NCBI GenBank assembly: GCA_016584495.1
Contig: WAID01000011.1
Span: 928,987-992,986 of the forward strand
Reading direction: 5' to 3'
Source of the DNA: Celoporthe dispersa
Lineage: Eukaryota; Ascomycota; Sordariomycetes; Diaporthales; Cryphonectriaceae
DNA: 64,000 nt
Part shown: positions 12,542 through 22,889 of the stretch, piece after piece
Numbering within the stretch: position 1 is the first letter of the stretch
Layout: every line of letters begins with the position of its first letter
The notes under the pieces: generated by a model
Seen by the model: only the letters and a program-made list of their open reading frames with translations
What the model was told of the DNA's origin: nothing
Database searches by the model: none
Position numbers and translations under genes: made by a program

Positions 12542-13354
12542 ACGTTCTCCAACAGGTCTGGGACATCCAGTCTCGCACGATCCGGAACACCTTCTCCGGC
12601 CACGAGCAGGACATTTACAGCCTGGACTTCTCCCGGGACGGCCGCACCATCGCGTCTGGAAGCGGTGACAGGACCGTCAGGCTCTGGGATATAGAGACCT
12701 CCAGCAGCATCCTGACGCTCACCATAGAGGATGGTGTCACGACTGTGGCCATCTCTCCCGACTGCACCCTTGTCGCAGCCGGCTCCCTGGACAAGAGCGT
12801 CCGCGTCTGGAACATCCAGTCTGGTCATCTCGTCGAGCGCCTGGAGGGCCCTGATGGCCACAAGGACAGCGTGTACAGCGTTGCCTTCTCCCCTAGCGGC
12901 AAGGATCTTGTCAGCGGCAGCCTGGACAGGACGATCAAGATGTGGGAGCTCAGCTCTTCCCGCCAGGGCGGCCTGTCGGGCCCCAAGGGTGGACGATGCG
13001 TCAAGACCTTTGAGGGCCACCGGGTAAGCGAAAAAACAAACCCCCCTCCCCCCACACGCCTCGCCCCCTCCCGGGGCGCACTGAGACTTTGCAGGCCAAG
13101 GCTGGCTAACACCTGACCCCACAGGACTTTGTTCTGAGCGTTGCCCTTACGCCCGATGCACAGTGGGTCATGTCTGGCTCCAAGGACCGTGGCGTGCAGT
13201 TCTGGGACCCCAGAACCGGTAACACCAGGTCATGCTTCAAGGCCATAAGAACTCTGTCATCTCGGTGGCGCCCAGCCTGAGCGGCCAGTACTTTGCGACC
13301 GGCTCCGGCGACATGCGTGCCCGCATTTGGCGGTACGATAGAGTAGTGGCCTAA
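11179..13354 (+). CDS. TUP1: Tup1/RCO-1/RcoA global transcriptional co-repressor, WD40 (frame broken about three times)
   Basis: Nuclear co-repressor that works with Ssn6/Cyc8 and is recruited by DNA-binding repressors (family knowledge). Exons: 11179-11320, 11412-11493, 11563-12464, 12556-13023 and 13125-13354. The N-terminus (residues 1-80) is the Tup1 tetramerisation helix (RLNELLDQIRSEFESQLRQ; VNEMQLVREKVYAMEQTH). A proline/glutamine-rich linker with GKRGVGRPPAGGP follows, then WD40 repeats from about residue 290 (DKYVATG-like units, VWDIQ, LWDIE, VWNIQ, MWELS, FWDPRTG, IWRYD). The frame changes at the C7 run 11682-11688 (one C short), once net near 11915-11957 where TAG interrupts the linker, and at 13218-13223 (one C short) just before the last WD repeat. 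With these corrected the exons sum to 608 residues. Intron 3 carries a long (TG)n repeat; intron 4 has a GCTAAC branch point. Confidence 0.93.
12503..12538. repeat. (TG)n microsatellite inside a TUP1 intron
   Basis: About 17 TG units fill the middle of the 91-base intron 12465-12555, between the GTGAGT donor and the AACAG acceptor. Length variation would change intron length by a large fraction. Confidence 0.9.
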
Positions 13355-13859
13355 AGGGGAAGAGGAGCCCTCGGTCATCCCTGATAGGCGGGCGGTTCAC
13401 GCTCCTAGGACATTTGAGGTGGTCACCAGATCGCATTCAAGATAGAGGACAGACCTGAGTAATTTCTTGATTAGAAGAGGCGCTTTGGGCTGGTTTTTGT
13501 TTTGGCATCTTCTTGTTCACCTCCACTTGAAACACTGCTGCTGTTGAATAACTCTCACAGGGTCAGGGAGGGGTGGAAAAGCAGGAACGTAGGGACTTTG
13601 AAGGGCAGGCAAAGGAAGGTGGAAACTTTGGACCGAACGGGGAGGCGGGGGATATATGTAACCGGAGATTGTATCTGTCTTGATTGAGGTTCTCGTAATT
13701 AGTCAATTCCCATGTTGCCAGTCTGTGGTGAGCGAGCCTCGCGTGCCCTGGCGATCGCGACCGGACAAATCATTTGGAATCATGCATGGTCTCTAGTAAG
13801 GCAGCAGACGGGGGACCTGTGCGCTGGTGGGGTATCATTTCTAGCTTGTCTTGTGCATC
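13355..13859. other. Shared 3' region of TUP1 and RMP1
   Basis: Both neighbouring genes end here on opposite strands, so this holds two 3' untranslated regions. No gene or strong terminator element is visible. Confidence 0.6.
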
Positions 13860-14927
13860 TCACACGAGCGAGCTGAAGAGATCGTCGAACTCGTCACCGC
13901 CCTTCCTCCTCTTCTTCTTGGCCTTCCTGACCTCCTTCGCCCTCACAGCAGGAGGCGGCGGCGGCTGTGGCGGCACATCCTCATCTCTGTCCGTCCCCGG
14001 GGAGCCGTCACCCGTCCTCGGCCTCTTGTGCTTTCTGCTCGTGCCACCTCCTCTGCCTGCCTTGTCCGCCTCCATCAACGGCCGCCTCGGGCTATCATCA
14101 TTGTCTCCATCTTTACTACTGCTCGTCACTTCGTCCCTCGACACGGCGATGCCGAGATCCAACCCATCACTGCCACCACTACCACCAGTAGTAGTAATAG
14201 TAGTACTGCCGGCGGAGGGAATGATGACGCCCTCAGGGGACCGGGACCCGACGACCGCGGCTGTTCCTGCCGCCGGCTCATCTGCTCTTGTCTCCTCCTC
14301 CTGATCTGGTGGGGGGATGAGGGGCTGGACGGCGGCTTGTACCTGGGCGAGCACGCCTAGGAGGAGCAGGCCCAGCTGGGCGAACTGCCTGTCGGCCGTG
14401 AGCTGGGTGAATGCCCTGGAGAGGGGGGGAGGAGGAAGGGGGTGGTGGTCTGGTCAGCATGATGCAGAGAAGTGTCCTCGTGGTTGAAGCTTGCGTACGG
14501 GATAAGACGGTGAAGGGAGAGCAGGAGGGGAAGGAAGAAAGAAGGAAAAAAGAACACCCGGTCTAACTTACACATAGCATCTCGCAACGAGCACACCACG
14601 CACCCACACGGCCCTCTCCACCACCCCGTCCAGCTCAGGCTGCCTCCTCCTGGCGGCTGCCACCTCCACCAGCCCCCTCCGCAGCTTCTTGTTGCTGGTG
14701 GTGGGCGCGAGCGAGAGGGAGGAAGACAGGACCTCGGCGCGCTGCACGGCGTCCCCCAGGCCCGAGGTGAGCCTGTGCAGGTTCCGGCGGAGCATGTCCA
14801 AGGCGGGCCACCAGGCTGTGGCGCGGTGCTGGTTCTTGTTGCGGCGGGCGAAGCCGTCGAGGATGTGGGTGGCTGTGGCGAGGGAGGCGAGGGCGGTCTG
14901 GAGCTGGGCGGGGTCCGGGCTGGTCAT
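13860..14927 (-). CDS. RMP1: RNase MRP protein subunit Rmp1 homologue
   Basis: Rmp1 is a subunit of RNase MRP, the nucleolar ribonucleoprotein that processes pre-rRNA (family knowledge). Two exons: 14572-14927 and 13860-14415. The intron has donor GTAAGT and acceptor CTCCAG, and the exons sum to 303 residues with no frame problem. The hallmark RNKNQHR lies at residues 29-35 followed by WW at 39-40 and LRR near 46-48, the RMP1 RNA-binding signature. After the intron comes the conserved AFTQLTADRQFAQLGL...LLGVLAQV helix. The C-terminal third is disordered and lysine/arginine-rich, ending in GDEFDDLFSSLV, a short conserved-looking tail. It shares an 839-base spacer with ADE5,7, its divergent neighbour. 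The family call rests on RNKNQHR-x4-WW and the length. Confidence 0.85.
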
Positions 14928-15601
14928 TGTTGTCCCTGCCCGCTGGCTGATTGTTCTTTGTTGGTGGTGGTCTTGTGTTGGTGTTGATGGGCGGGAGGGA
15001 ACATGGAACCAGCCTGCCTGTCTGGCTTGCTGTTTTTTTCTTTCTTTTTTTCTTTTTCCTTTTTTTGTTTTATTATCTTTATCTAGTACACCTTTGAAAT
15101 CCTTGTCAGGGATTCATCGTTATGAACGTCTGCGATGAAACGATGCTATGCGATGTCGGAAGGGTTGGGATGATGGACTTGTGTCCATGACAGTTTCTGG
15201 TTTTTTCTTCTTCTGGTGTTTCTTTATTTTTTAATTTTTTTATGAGTTTTGTTATTTCTGCTTGAGAGGGGGGGGGGGGTGGATAGTAACAATTTGAGGA
15301 TGGAGGATGGGAGGGAGGGGTCAGAGTCTGATTTCTGCCAGGTACCGACCAGCAGCGTCATGTACTATGGCACTATGTACCCTAGCTTGCCTTAGGTACC
15401 TCAGTAGTGCGGGGGAGGGGCTCAGCCTGCCAGGGCAGGATAAATTTTTAGTGACTCTCCTGTCTTAAACTTTTTTTTTTCTCTTGGGCCCAGCTTCACT
15501 TGAAGAGAGGGAAGATGTCGACAACCACAGTCCACCAGGCCTGGCTCTTCTCCCAACAAGCACCAGGTTGACCAACCTCTCTGCTTTTTCTTTCCTGTCT
15601 A

Positions 15602-15646
<45 letters not shown>

Positions 15647-15648
15647 AC
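15602..15648. repeat. (TCTG)n-(CT)n compound repeat
   Basis: About six TCTG units followed by about ten CT units, ending in a CTCTACAG that resembles a 3' splice site, 120 bases before the ADE5,7 ATG. A leader intron is possible but not shown. Confidence 0.8.
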
Positions 15649-15710
15649 AGTCTCCAGCCTTTTACCTTCTCCTCCTCTTGGTCTTCTATCCATCTAGAAA
15701 ACTCTTCCTT

Positions 15711-15738
15711 CACACACACACACTCACACACACACGCA
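15711..15738. repeat. (CA)n repeat in the ADE5,7 leader
   Basis: A CA-rich run 28 bases upstream of the start codon, probably within the 5' untranslated leader. Confidence 0.8.
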
Positions 15739-15766
15739 CAAGGAAAGAGAAGAAGGAGTAGAAAGG

Positions 15767-18146
15767 ATGGAGTCCCAAAATATCCGCATCCTGCTCATAG
15801 GCAACGGAGGCCGCGAGCACGCGCTGGCCTGGAAACTCTCCCAGTCGCCCCTCGTCGAGTCCATCGTCGTCGTCCCTGGCAACGGCGGCACCGCGACCTG
15901 CCCCAAGACCACCAACGAGACCAGCGTCTCCGCCGACGACTTCCGCGGCCTCGTGTCGCTCGCCCAGTCCCGCAGCGTCAACCTCGTCGTCCCCGGCCCC
16001 GAGCAGCCCCTCGTCGACGGCATCGAGACCTTCTTCACCGCCGCCGGCATCCCCGTCTTCGGGCCCTCGATGGCCGCCGCCCGCATGGAAGGAAGCAAGA
16101 CCTTCAGCAAGGACTTCATGCGCAGGCACAACATCCCCACCGCCACCTACGTCAACTTCGCCGACTACGGCTTGGCCGCGAGGCACCTCCAGAATATGAA
16201 CGCGGCCAAGATCGTCATCAAGGCGACGGGCCTGGCCGCCGGCAAGGGCGTCATCATCCCCCAGTCGAGCCAGGAGGCCCTCGCGGCCGTGCGCCAGATC
16301 ATGCACGACAAGACCTTTGGCTCCGCCGGCGACGAGATCGTCGTCGAGGAGCTCCTGGCGGGCGACGAGCTGAGCATCCTGTCCTTCTGCGACGGCTACA
16401 CCATCAAGAGCCTGCCCGCCGCCCAGGACCACAAGCGCATCTTCGACGGCGACCAGGGCCCCAACACGGGCGGCATGGGCTGCTACGCCCCGACCAACAT
16501 CGCCACCCCCGCCCTGATGAGGGAGGATCGAGGAGGAGATCCTGGAGCCCACCATCGCCGGCATGAGGAACGACCGCATGCCCTTCAAGGGCGTGCTCTT
16601 CACGGGCATCATGGTCACCCCCGACGGCCCCAAGGTGCTCGAGTACAACGTGCGCTTCGGCGACCCGGAGACGCAGACGCTCCTGCCCCTGCTCTCCGAC
16701 GACACAGACCTGGCCGAGGTCATGATGGCCTGCGCAAAGGGCTACCTGAGCTCCGTCGACCTGCACACCCGGCCCGGGTTCAGCGCCACCGTGGTCGTGG
16801 CCGCGGGCGGCTACCCAGGCAGCTATGCCAAGGGCACCCCCATGACCGTCGGCACCCCGGCCCCCGACAGCGGCATCACCATCTTCCACGCCGGGACCCA
16901 GCTCAGGGACGGCCAGCTCCAGACCTCGGGCGGCCGCGTGATCGCCGCCAACGCGGTCGGGGACACCCTCGAGGAGGCGGTGAGGAGGGCCTACGAGCAG
17001 GGCGTCGAGCTCATCCAGTTCGACCAGATGTTCTACCGCAAGGACATCGCGCACCGTGCATTCCGCACACGGCAGGGCGCGGCAGGCCTCACCTATGCCG
17101 AGGCCGGCGTCAGCATCGACGCCGGCAACGAGCTCGTCGAGATGATCAAGACGGCCGTCCGGTCGACAGCACGCCCCGGTGCCGATGCTGAGATCGGCGG
17201 CTTCGGCGGCGAGGTGGACCTCGAGGCCGCCGGGTACCCCAGCGCACCGGTCCTCGTGGGCGCCATCGACGGTGTCGGCACGAAGCTGATCATCGCGCAG
17301 TCCATGAAGAGGCACGACACCGTGGGCATCGACCTGGTGGCCATGAATGTCAACGACCTGGTCGTCCAGGGCGCCGAGCCGCTCATGTTCCTGGACTACT
17401 ACTCGTGCAGCAAGCTCCGCCCCGCCGACGCCGCCGCCTTCGTGACCGGGGTCGCCGAGGGGTGCCGTCGGGCCAACTGCGCCCTGGTGGGCGGCGAGAC
17501 GGCCGAGATGCCGGGCATCTACCACGACGAGGACTACGACGCCGCCGGCGCCGCCATCGGCGTCATGCGCAGGGACGCGCGGCTGCCGCGCCTGGCAGAC
17601 ATGCGCGAGGGCGACGTGCTGCTCGGCCTGGCGTCCAGCGGCGTCCACTCCAACGGCTTCTCCCTCGTCCGGCGCATCGTGGAGCAGGAGGGCCTCGAGT
17701 ACTCCGGCCCGTGCCCCTGGGACGACAGCTCGCCCTCGCTCGGCGACGCGCTGCTGGCGCCCACGCGCATCTACGTCCGGCCCCTCCTCAAGGCCCTGGG
17801 GCTCAACCTCATCAAGGGCCTCTCGCACATCACCGGCGGCGGCCTGACCGAGAACGTGCCGCGCATGCTGCCCAAGACCCTCGCCGCCGAGATCGACGCC
17901 GCCAGCTGGGACGTGCCCGCCGTGTTCCGGTGGATGCGTACTGCGGCCTCGGTCGAGCCCAGGGAGATGGCGCGGACCTTCAACAACGGCATCGGCATGG
18001 TCGCCGTGGTTGCCGCCGCCGACTACGACAAGGTCGCGGGCGTCCTCGAGGGCGAGGGCGAGACGGTGTACAAGATCGGGCAGCTGGTGAAGAGGGAAGC
18101 TGACGGGGAGGGGTGCGTGCTCAAGGGCCTGGCGTCCTGGGCGTGA
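15767..18146 (+). CDS. ADE5,7: Bifunctional GAR synthetase / AIR synthetase (purine biosynthesis; frame broken once)
   Basis: Catalyses two cytosolic steps of de novo purine synthesis: phosphoribosylamine plus glycine to GAR, and FGAM to AIR (family knowledge). The N-terminal half is glycinamide ribonucleotide synthetase (IGNGGREHALAWKL at the start, ATP-grasp core, NVRFGDPETQ). The C-terminal half is the AIR synthetase (GAIDGVGTKL, VGGETAEMPG, SSGVHSNGFSL, TGGGLTENVPR, FNNGIGMV). The gene is intronless. The frame changes at 16525-16526 in atgagggaGGatc: dropping one G restores MREIEEEILEP and gives 792 residues, the usual size of the fungal fusion. Codon third positions are very GC-rich. The gene is divergent from RMP1 and convergent with the Zn2Cys6 gene. 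Confidence 0.95.
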
Positions 18147-18574
18147 GGAAGGGGTGGGGGAGGCCGCCCCTGAAGGCGTCAAGGCAAGGCACTCTCCGGC
18201 ATGGATGAGGAGGAGCATGTTCTCTCCTGACGGACATAGACGGAGATCTCTCTCGACCAGCAAGCGTCCTACGTGCGCTGTCTGAACAGCACGAGCTTAC
18301 TTACTACTTGACCTGCTACCGTAACACGCTGTTCGCTTTTTCCAACTGCCCAGTCGTTCATCGTTTGACCTGCATCGTATGCACCTGGCGGGTGTGGACA
18401 TTGTTGTTGTTATTGTTGTATCAATTATTCATAACATGAAACAAATTTTCAACATGCGCCGTCGCTACCGGTAAAGCCAGCTAACTGCACCTTACATCGA
18501 AGCCCAGGGAAACAAGACCAAAGCCCCCACAAAGACCAATCTCTCTGAGAAGAGGAAACAGACCCGTCAGCAGG
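18147..18574. other. Shared 3' region of ADE5,7 and the Zn2Cys6 gene
   Basis: The two stop codons face each other here. It contains a short TTGTTG-type repeat near 18401-18425 and no gene that I can support. Confidence 0.6.
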
Positions 18575-20889
18575 CTAAGCAACAACGGTCTCGATCAGGC
18601 TGGGGTCAAAATTCCAGTCAAAGTCCTTCATAAACGCATCCCAGTCGATCATGGCGGCGGGGTCGGCAACGACGGCCGAGGTACCGGCGCCGCCGGCCCC
18701 GACGAGGTCAGCGGCGCCCGGCGGCTGCGGGGTCAGCTTCTCGGAGCGGATCTGCTCCATCTGGCGCTTCCAGCGGCGGATGCAGTCGAGGGGGAGGCCC
18801 ATGCCCATGCGGTGGCTGTACTGGGGGTCGCCGAGCTGGGAGATCTCGGTGGCGGGGAGGACGTTGCGGACGTTCCAGGCGCTCTCCATCATCTTGGAGC
18901 AGCGGAGGGCAGGTCGGCCTCCTGGACGGAGCAGCTGCGGATGCTGGCCACGGCGTCCAGGACGACCATGTCCGGGGTGGTGACGCCGTCGAGCTGGCGG
19001 ATGTGGGCCTCGACCACGTCGCGCAGGGTCGGCGAGATGAGGGCCGAGATGATGACGCAGCCGGCGGTGAGGAGGGACCGGCAGACAAAGTGCGGCGCGT
19101 GGGAGAGGAAGCCCGCGGCGGCCTGGAGCTTCATGGCGAGCTGGACGGCCGAGTGGGCGGTGGCGCAGCAGCGGAGGGCGTTGCGCCTGTAGATCTCGAG
19201 GCTGGAGTTGGGCGTGGGCACGAAGTAGTAGACCTGGACCTCCAGGAGGGTGGAGAGGATCGTGAAGCGGTCGACGTCTTTTTTGTTAGCCCCTCCCCTC
19301 CCCCCTCGGGTAGTCCCGGGCTGCCTGTCAGCGTTTCGTCCCAGAGCAGACAAAGGACGGGGGGCGCGGGGATGCTGGACCTGCCTGAGACGTCGACAGC
19401 AGACATGAGCCTCTGCACCTTGGTAAAGTCCTCTGTGAGCTGGTCTACGATGTGGTGCGAGACGCCCCGCTCCTCCTCGAGGGTGGCAGACATGACCCTG
19501 CTGAGCCGGTTGAGGAACGCGGCGCTCTCGAGCAGCACGTACAGGTACGTCGGGACCTGGAAGGGACTCGTGCGGTCCAGGACGCTCTCGATGGTCCGGT
19601 TGAAGAACTGTCCCGTGCTCGGGGGTGCCGCTGTAGGTCGAGATGCGCTGCGAGACGATATTGTAGCCGAGCCAGGTATACACGGCCTCCTCGTTCGACA
19701 CCGCCAGGCGGTATACCGGATAGAGAATCTTGGGGAGGTCGCCCCGGCCGGTCTGGATCCCCAGGAGGTAGCAGCTGTTCATGAGCATGGAGGTGTAGAT
19801 GGGCGACGGGTCTTTCATGAAGCGGATGGTGGGCAGCGGCCACGCGCTCAGGATGAGCATCGCGTTGATGGTCGCCAGCGACATGGGCGGGTCCGACCTG
19901 GTTGAGGAGATGCTGTGAGCAGGGGGCCGCACTTGTGTTGCGGACGGGCAGAGAGAACATGTTATGAATATATATATATATATATATTGGGAACCTCGAG
20001 ATGATAAAATCCGAAAAGAGAGAGATATACGTACACTGCATCCCAGACCTCAGACCTGATGGAGTCGACAAGAAAGTCAAAGACCCCGCCGTCATGAGAC
20101 AGCCGCCGGCAGGCTCGTGACCATGATGACCCAGAACAGGACGGGCCCTGCGTTGTAGATGGCGTCTGGGTCGCGCATGCGGACGATGGGGAGGTAAGGG
20201 TGGAAGTCCCTGAAGTACTTGTCAAAGTAGGCGTCGATATCCTGGCCGGCGAAGACGCGCGACTTGAGGGCGCGCGGCTGGGAGGGGCGGCCCGTACCCG
20301 CCGTGGTGGAGGGCGTGGTCATCTGGTCGCCTGGCGTGAGCGAGGGGACGGAGGAGGAGGCGGCATCGGCGACGGACCCCCTCGGCGGCGCAGGGGCGCT
20401 GAAGGAGGCGATGCTCGAGATTGGGGTCGCGCTGGGCGAGAAGGCGACCGTAGGGAAGAGGCGTGTCCCGTCTGTCGGCGGAGGTGGATGCGGTGGCTGC
20501 TGCTGCTGCTGATGAGGCTGGAGGAGGTGGTTGGCCGGTGGGACCGGTGGCAGAGGCACCTGCTGCTGGTGCTGCTGTCCTCCCTGCGCCGCCGCCGCCG
20601 CTCGGGGTCCGACGGCCTGCTTGATGTTCTGGACCTCCTGGACGAGCTCGTCGAACCTGCTCCTCTTGCTGACGCGCTTGTGGGACCTGTCGACGACGCA
20701 CGACAGGCCCAGCTTGGCGCAGCGCTGGCAGGACTGGCCGTGGACGGCGCTGGCGTTGCACCGCACCTTGGAGTCGCGACACGAGACGCAGGCGGTATTC
20801 CTCTTGATGCGCGACTGCGGCGAGGACTGCTCGGCGGCCGAGGCCAGGAGGTCCAGCGACTCCCTGCTCTCCCCGTTGTTGCTGCTCAT
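18575..20889 (-). CDS. Zn2Cys6 fungal transcription factor, Leu3/LeuB-like (frame broken three times)
   Basis: Nuclear DNA-binding regulator. Exons: 20035-20889, 19385-19897 and 18575-19277. The binuclear zinc cluster has cysteines at residues 34, 37, 44, 54, 57 and 64, followed by a basic linker (HKRVSKRSR) and a coiled-coil stretch, a Q/P-rich spacer, then the fungal transcription-factor middle region (DIDAYFDKYFRDFHPYLPI; MSLATINAMLILSAWPLPT; EEAVYTWLGYNIVSQR; GVSHHIVDQL). The cluster and middle region resemble the filamentous-fungal Leu3/LeuB group (branched-chain amino acid control), but I hold that assignment loosely. Frame changes are at about 20113 (one C extra), 19620-19625 (one base extra in a C5G context) and 18906-18908 (one C short). 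With these, and a GC-AG second intron, the exons sum to 689 residues. Start chosen at the first ATG (MSSNNGES). Confidence 0.85.
19278..19384 (-). other. Probable GC-AG intron of the Zn2Cys6 gene
   Basis: Read on the minus strand the donor is CAG|GCAGGT, the branch-point candidate is GGCTAAC eight bases before the acceptor, and the acceptor is AAAAAAG. The phase fits exactly (phase 1) and joins the LMSAVDV segment to DVDRFTIL. No GT donor nearby gives a matching phase. Confidence 0.6.
19898..20034 (-). other. First intron of the Zn2Cys6 gene, with an (AT)n run
   Basis: Donor GTACGT and acceptor ACCAG on the minus strand, phase 2, joining SEVWDAV to SDPPMSL. It includes an (AT)n run at 19968-19988. 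Confidence 0.75.
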
Positions 20890-21294
20890 AGTCAACCAAC
20901 AAAGAAAAGAGGCCAGAGAAAAACAAAAAACAGGCGATCTGGCAGGCAGGTAGGTGTAGGTCTTGTTGTATGTTGTCTGGAGGATAGACGAAGGTGTTGG
21001 AAGTTCGATGGCCGATGCGGAGCCGGTATGCGCGATCTCGGGAGGAATTCGGCGGTATCTTTTTGGGGCGAAGGAGGAGACGCATAGTGGGTAAGCACGA
21101 TGCCATTTGAGACATGCTGGAGTTGGGCTAAGCAGGGATAGTAAGTAGGGCTAGGTTTAGTGGTCCAATTTTGGCTATGGACATTATGCATCCCATGTTG
21201 TGTAAGCAAGTTCCTCCTCCCTCCCAATTCTCTTTTGTTTCTCTTCTTTCTTTTCTTTCCCTTCGTTCTTCTGCCTCCACATTCTTCTCTCGTC
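20890..21294. other. Spacer between the PEBP gene 3' end and the Zn2Cys6 gene 5' end
   Basis: Contains the presumed promoter/leader of the minus-strand Zn2Cys6 gene and the 3' region of the PEBP gene. No other feature is visible. Confidence 0.55.
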
Positions 21295-22136
21295 CTACCA
21301 CCTCCTCTCGTACTCACCAACCCACAGGCCCCAGCCCAGGACGTGACCCTTGACCTTCTCGGCGATCTGCTCCCTGCTGGGCTGCGGCTTGGACGTCAAC
21401 AGGTCTCTCGGCAGCGGCTCGCTCAGCGCCACGATCTGGTGGAAATCTAACAAACACAACCATGACACGTATCAGCACGCACGCATGCACGCACGCACGG
21501 CAGGGCAGGTCAAGAGAGGCTCACTTGTCTCCTCTCTCCGCCCGCCGGCCGGCCGGTGTTACTTACATCGATGGGGCCCGTGGTTCATGAGCGGCCGAGG
21601 GGGTATGTACACCTTGCCGCTCCTCGTCATGCCGTAGTGGAAGCCCCCCCTGAGCAGGTTCTTGGGGTCATCTACCACCTCGATATCGGCATGGTCCACC
21701 CTTGTGGTGGTGGCTGCAATGCCAGCAAAGATACTAGCCGCACAGGCAGATCACATCAGCCGGTGGTGGGAAGGAGGCACGCATGCCTGTGTAGCCTGCA
21801 GACAAAGAGAGACCAGACCTACGCGTGCGAGATGGGCGTGGGCAGCGGCGCGTCCGGATCCTCCACGACGAGCAGCCACTCCTTCACCTTGCCTTGCAGG
21901 CCCGCCGGCGTCTTCCACTCCAGAGACGGCAGCCTGCCCGCCCCGTCGGCCGAGTCTTCCTCCTGCAGCTTGGCTGGCCGGGCCAGCGGGCCGGGGCCGC
22001 GCGCCGGAGAGGTGATCTCGATGGTCGGCTCTGGACAGCCCTCGAATGCGGGAGCGCGGTTGAAGCACTTGTCGTCGCGGCCCCTGGCGCTCGCAAACAG
22101 CCATGAGATTGTTACTTCTAGAAGTGCGCGGGACAT
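21295..22136 (-). CDS. PEBP-family protein (phosphatidylethanolamine-binding / YbhB-like; frame broken once)
   Basis: Exons: 21823-22136, 21569-21733 and 21295-21446, with donors GTAGGT and GTAAGT and acceptors CTAG and TTAG. The PEBP ligand-pocket signature DPDAP is at residues 93-97 with H104 nearby; exon 2-3 encodes NHGPHRYFHQIVALSEPLP, matching the family's GPHRY block, and the end HVLGWGLWVG is also typical. The frame changes at the CCC run near 21603-21606. Dropping one C restores VYIPRPLMNHGPHRY and gives 209 residues, the usual size. Cytosolic PEBPs bind lipids or anionic ligands, and some inhibit carboxypeptidase Y in yeast (Tfs1); the role here is unknown. The N-terminus has no signal peptide. 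Confidence 0.85.
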
Positions 22137-22527
22137 TGTATCTCTGCTGGAGATGGTCTCGAAAAATAGATTACAACTCGGGACTCGAGGGACGGCCAGG
22201 AAATTAGGGCAACGGGCGCCCCCTCCTTATAAGTAGACAGGAACGGTGAGATGAGATGGTCTCTTGCGGGAGCGACTCGGCAGCCGGCTCCGAACCGCTG
22301 GCCGACCAAGAAAAAGAAAATAAAAGGATTGCATAAGCGCGCAGAACCTAGAACCACAAACATTACAAACCACAAACATTGCAGAACCGCCTTGAGATTC
22401 GAAATCTGCCCTGCCTACCTACTGCCTCCTAGCCACCGATAGATATCCCCTTCTATAAACAGCCTGGACCGAAAGAGAGAGAGAGAGAGAGCGAGAGAAA
22501 AGAGAGGGTAACTTTGGACCTCCTCCT
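22137..22527. promoter_or_regulatory. Upstream region of the PEBP gene
   Basis: On the minus strand a TATAAG-like element lies near 22226-22233, about 90 bases upstream of the PEBP start. A short GA repeat is at 22475-22500. The right end is the 3' flank of the 79-residue protein gene. Confidence 0.4.
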
Positions 22528-22889
22528 TCACAGCTCATCCTTCTTCTCCTTCTTCTCCCCGCCCAGCAGCCCGCCCAGCAGCCCCGAGACGAACCCCGGC
22601 ACGGCGACACGCGCGGCCTTGGGGTACGACTTGCCCTCGATCTCGACCCTGGGCTCGCACGCACACCACTCCTCCTCGGGCACCCCCGACATGGCGCTGG
22701 GGATATGGTTCCCGCAGCCACGCCACGTCTTCTTGGCTGTTTGGTCCCCCCGTCAGTATCTTTTTTTTTTGTTTTGTTTGGGTACCTCTTCTTCTCGTAT
22801 CTCATATCGTGTCGAGGAGTGTCGGGTGTTCTGTGTTTTCTGGCCCTGGCCTACTTACAACAGTCTGGACAGGTCGCGCGCATACACAT
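22528..22889 (-). CDS. 79-residue cysteine-rich fungal protein of unknown function
   Basis: Two exons: a 31-base first exon (22859-22889, encoding MCMRATCPDC) and 22528-22736, joined by a GTAAGT/ACAG intron in phase 1. The product has CPDC-SKKTWRGCGNH followed by PEEEWCACEP, then a glycine/lysine-rich tail ending KKDEL. The CxxC...C...CxC pattern suggests a small metal-binding module (inference). I recognise the pattern as a short protein widespread in filamentous ascomycetes, often annotated as hypothetical; no function is known to me. The C-terminal KDEL resembles an ER-retention signal but there is no signal peptide, so it is probably coincidental. Confidence 0.75.

Larger units (their letters stand above)
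14928..15766. promoter_or_regulatory. Divergent promoter region between RMP1 and ADE5,7
   Basis: Both genes start outward from this 839-base spacer. It is C/T-rich, with poly-T/CT tracts at 15035-15070 and 15465-15480, a TCTG/CT repeat and a CA repeat close to the ADE5,7 start. GTAC palindromes recur at 15340-15410. No binding site can be assigned with confidence. Confidence 0.5.
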
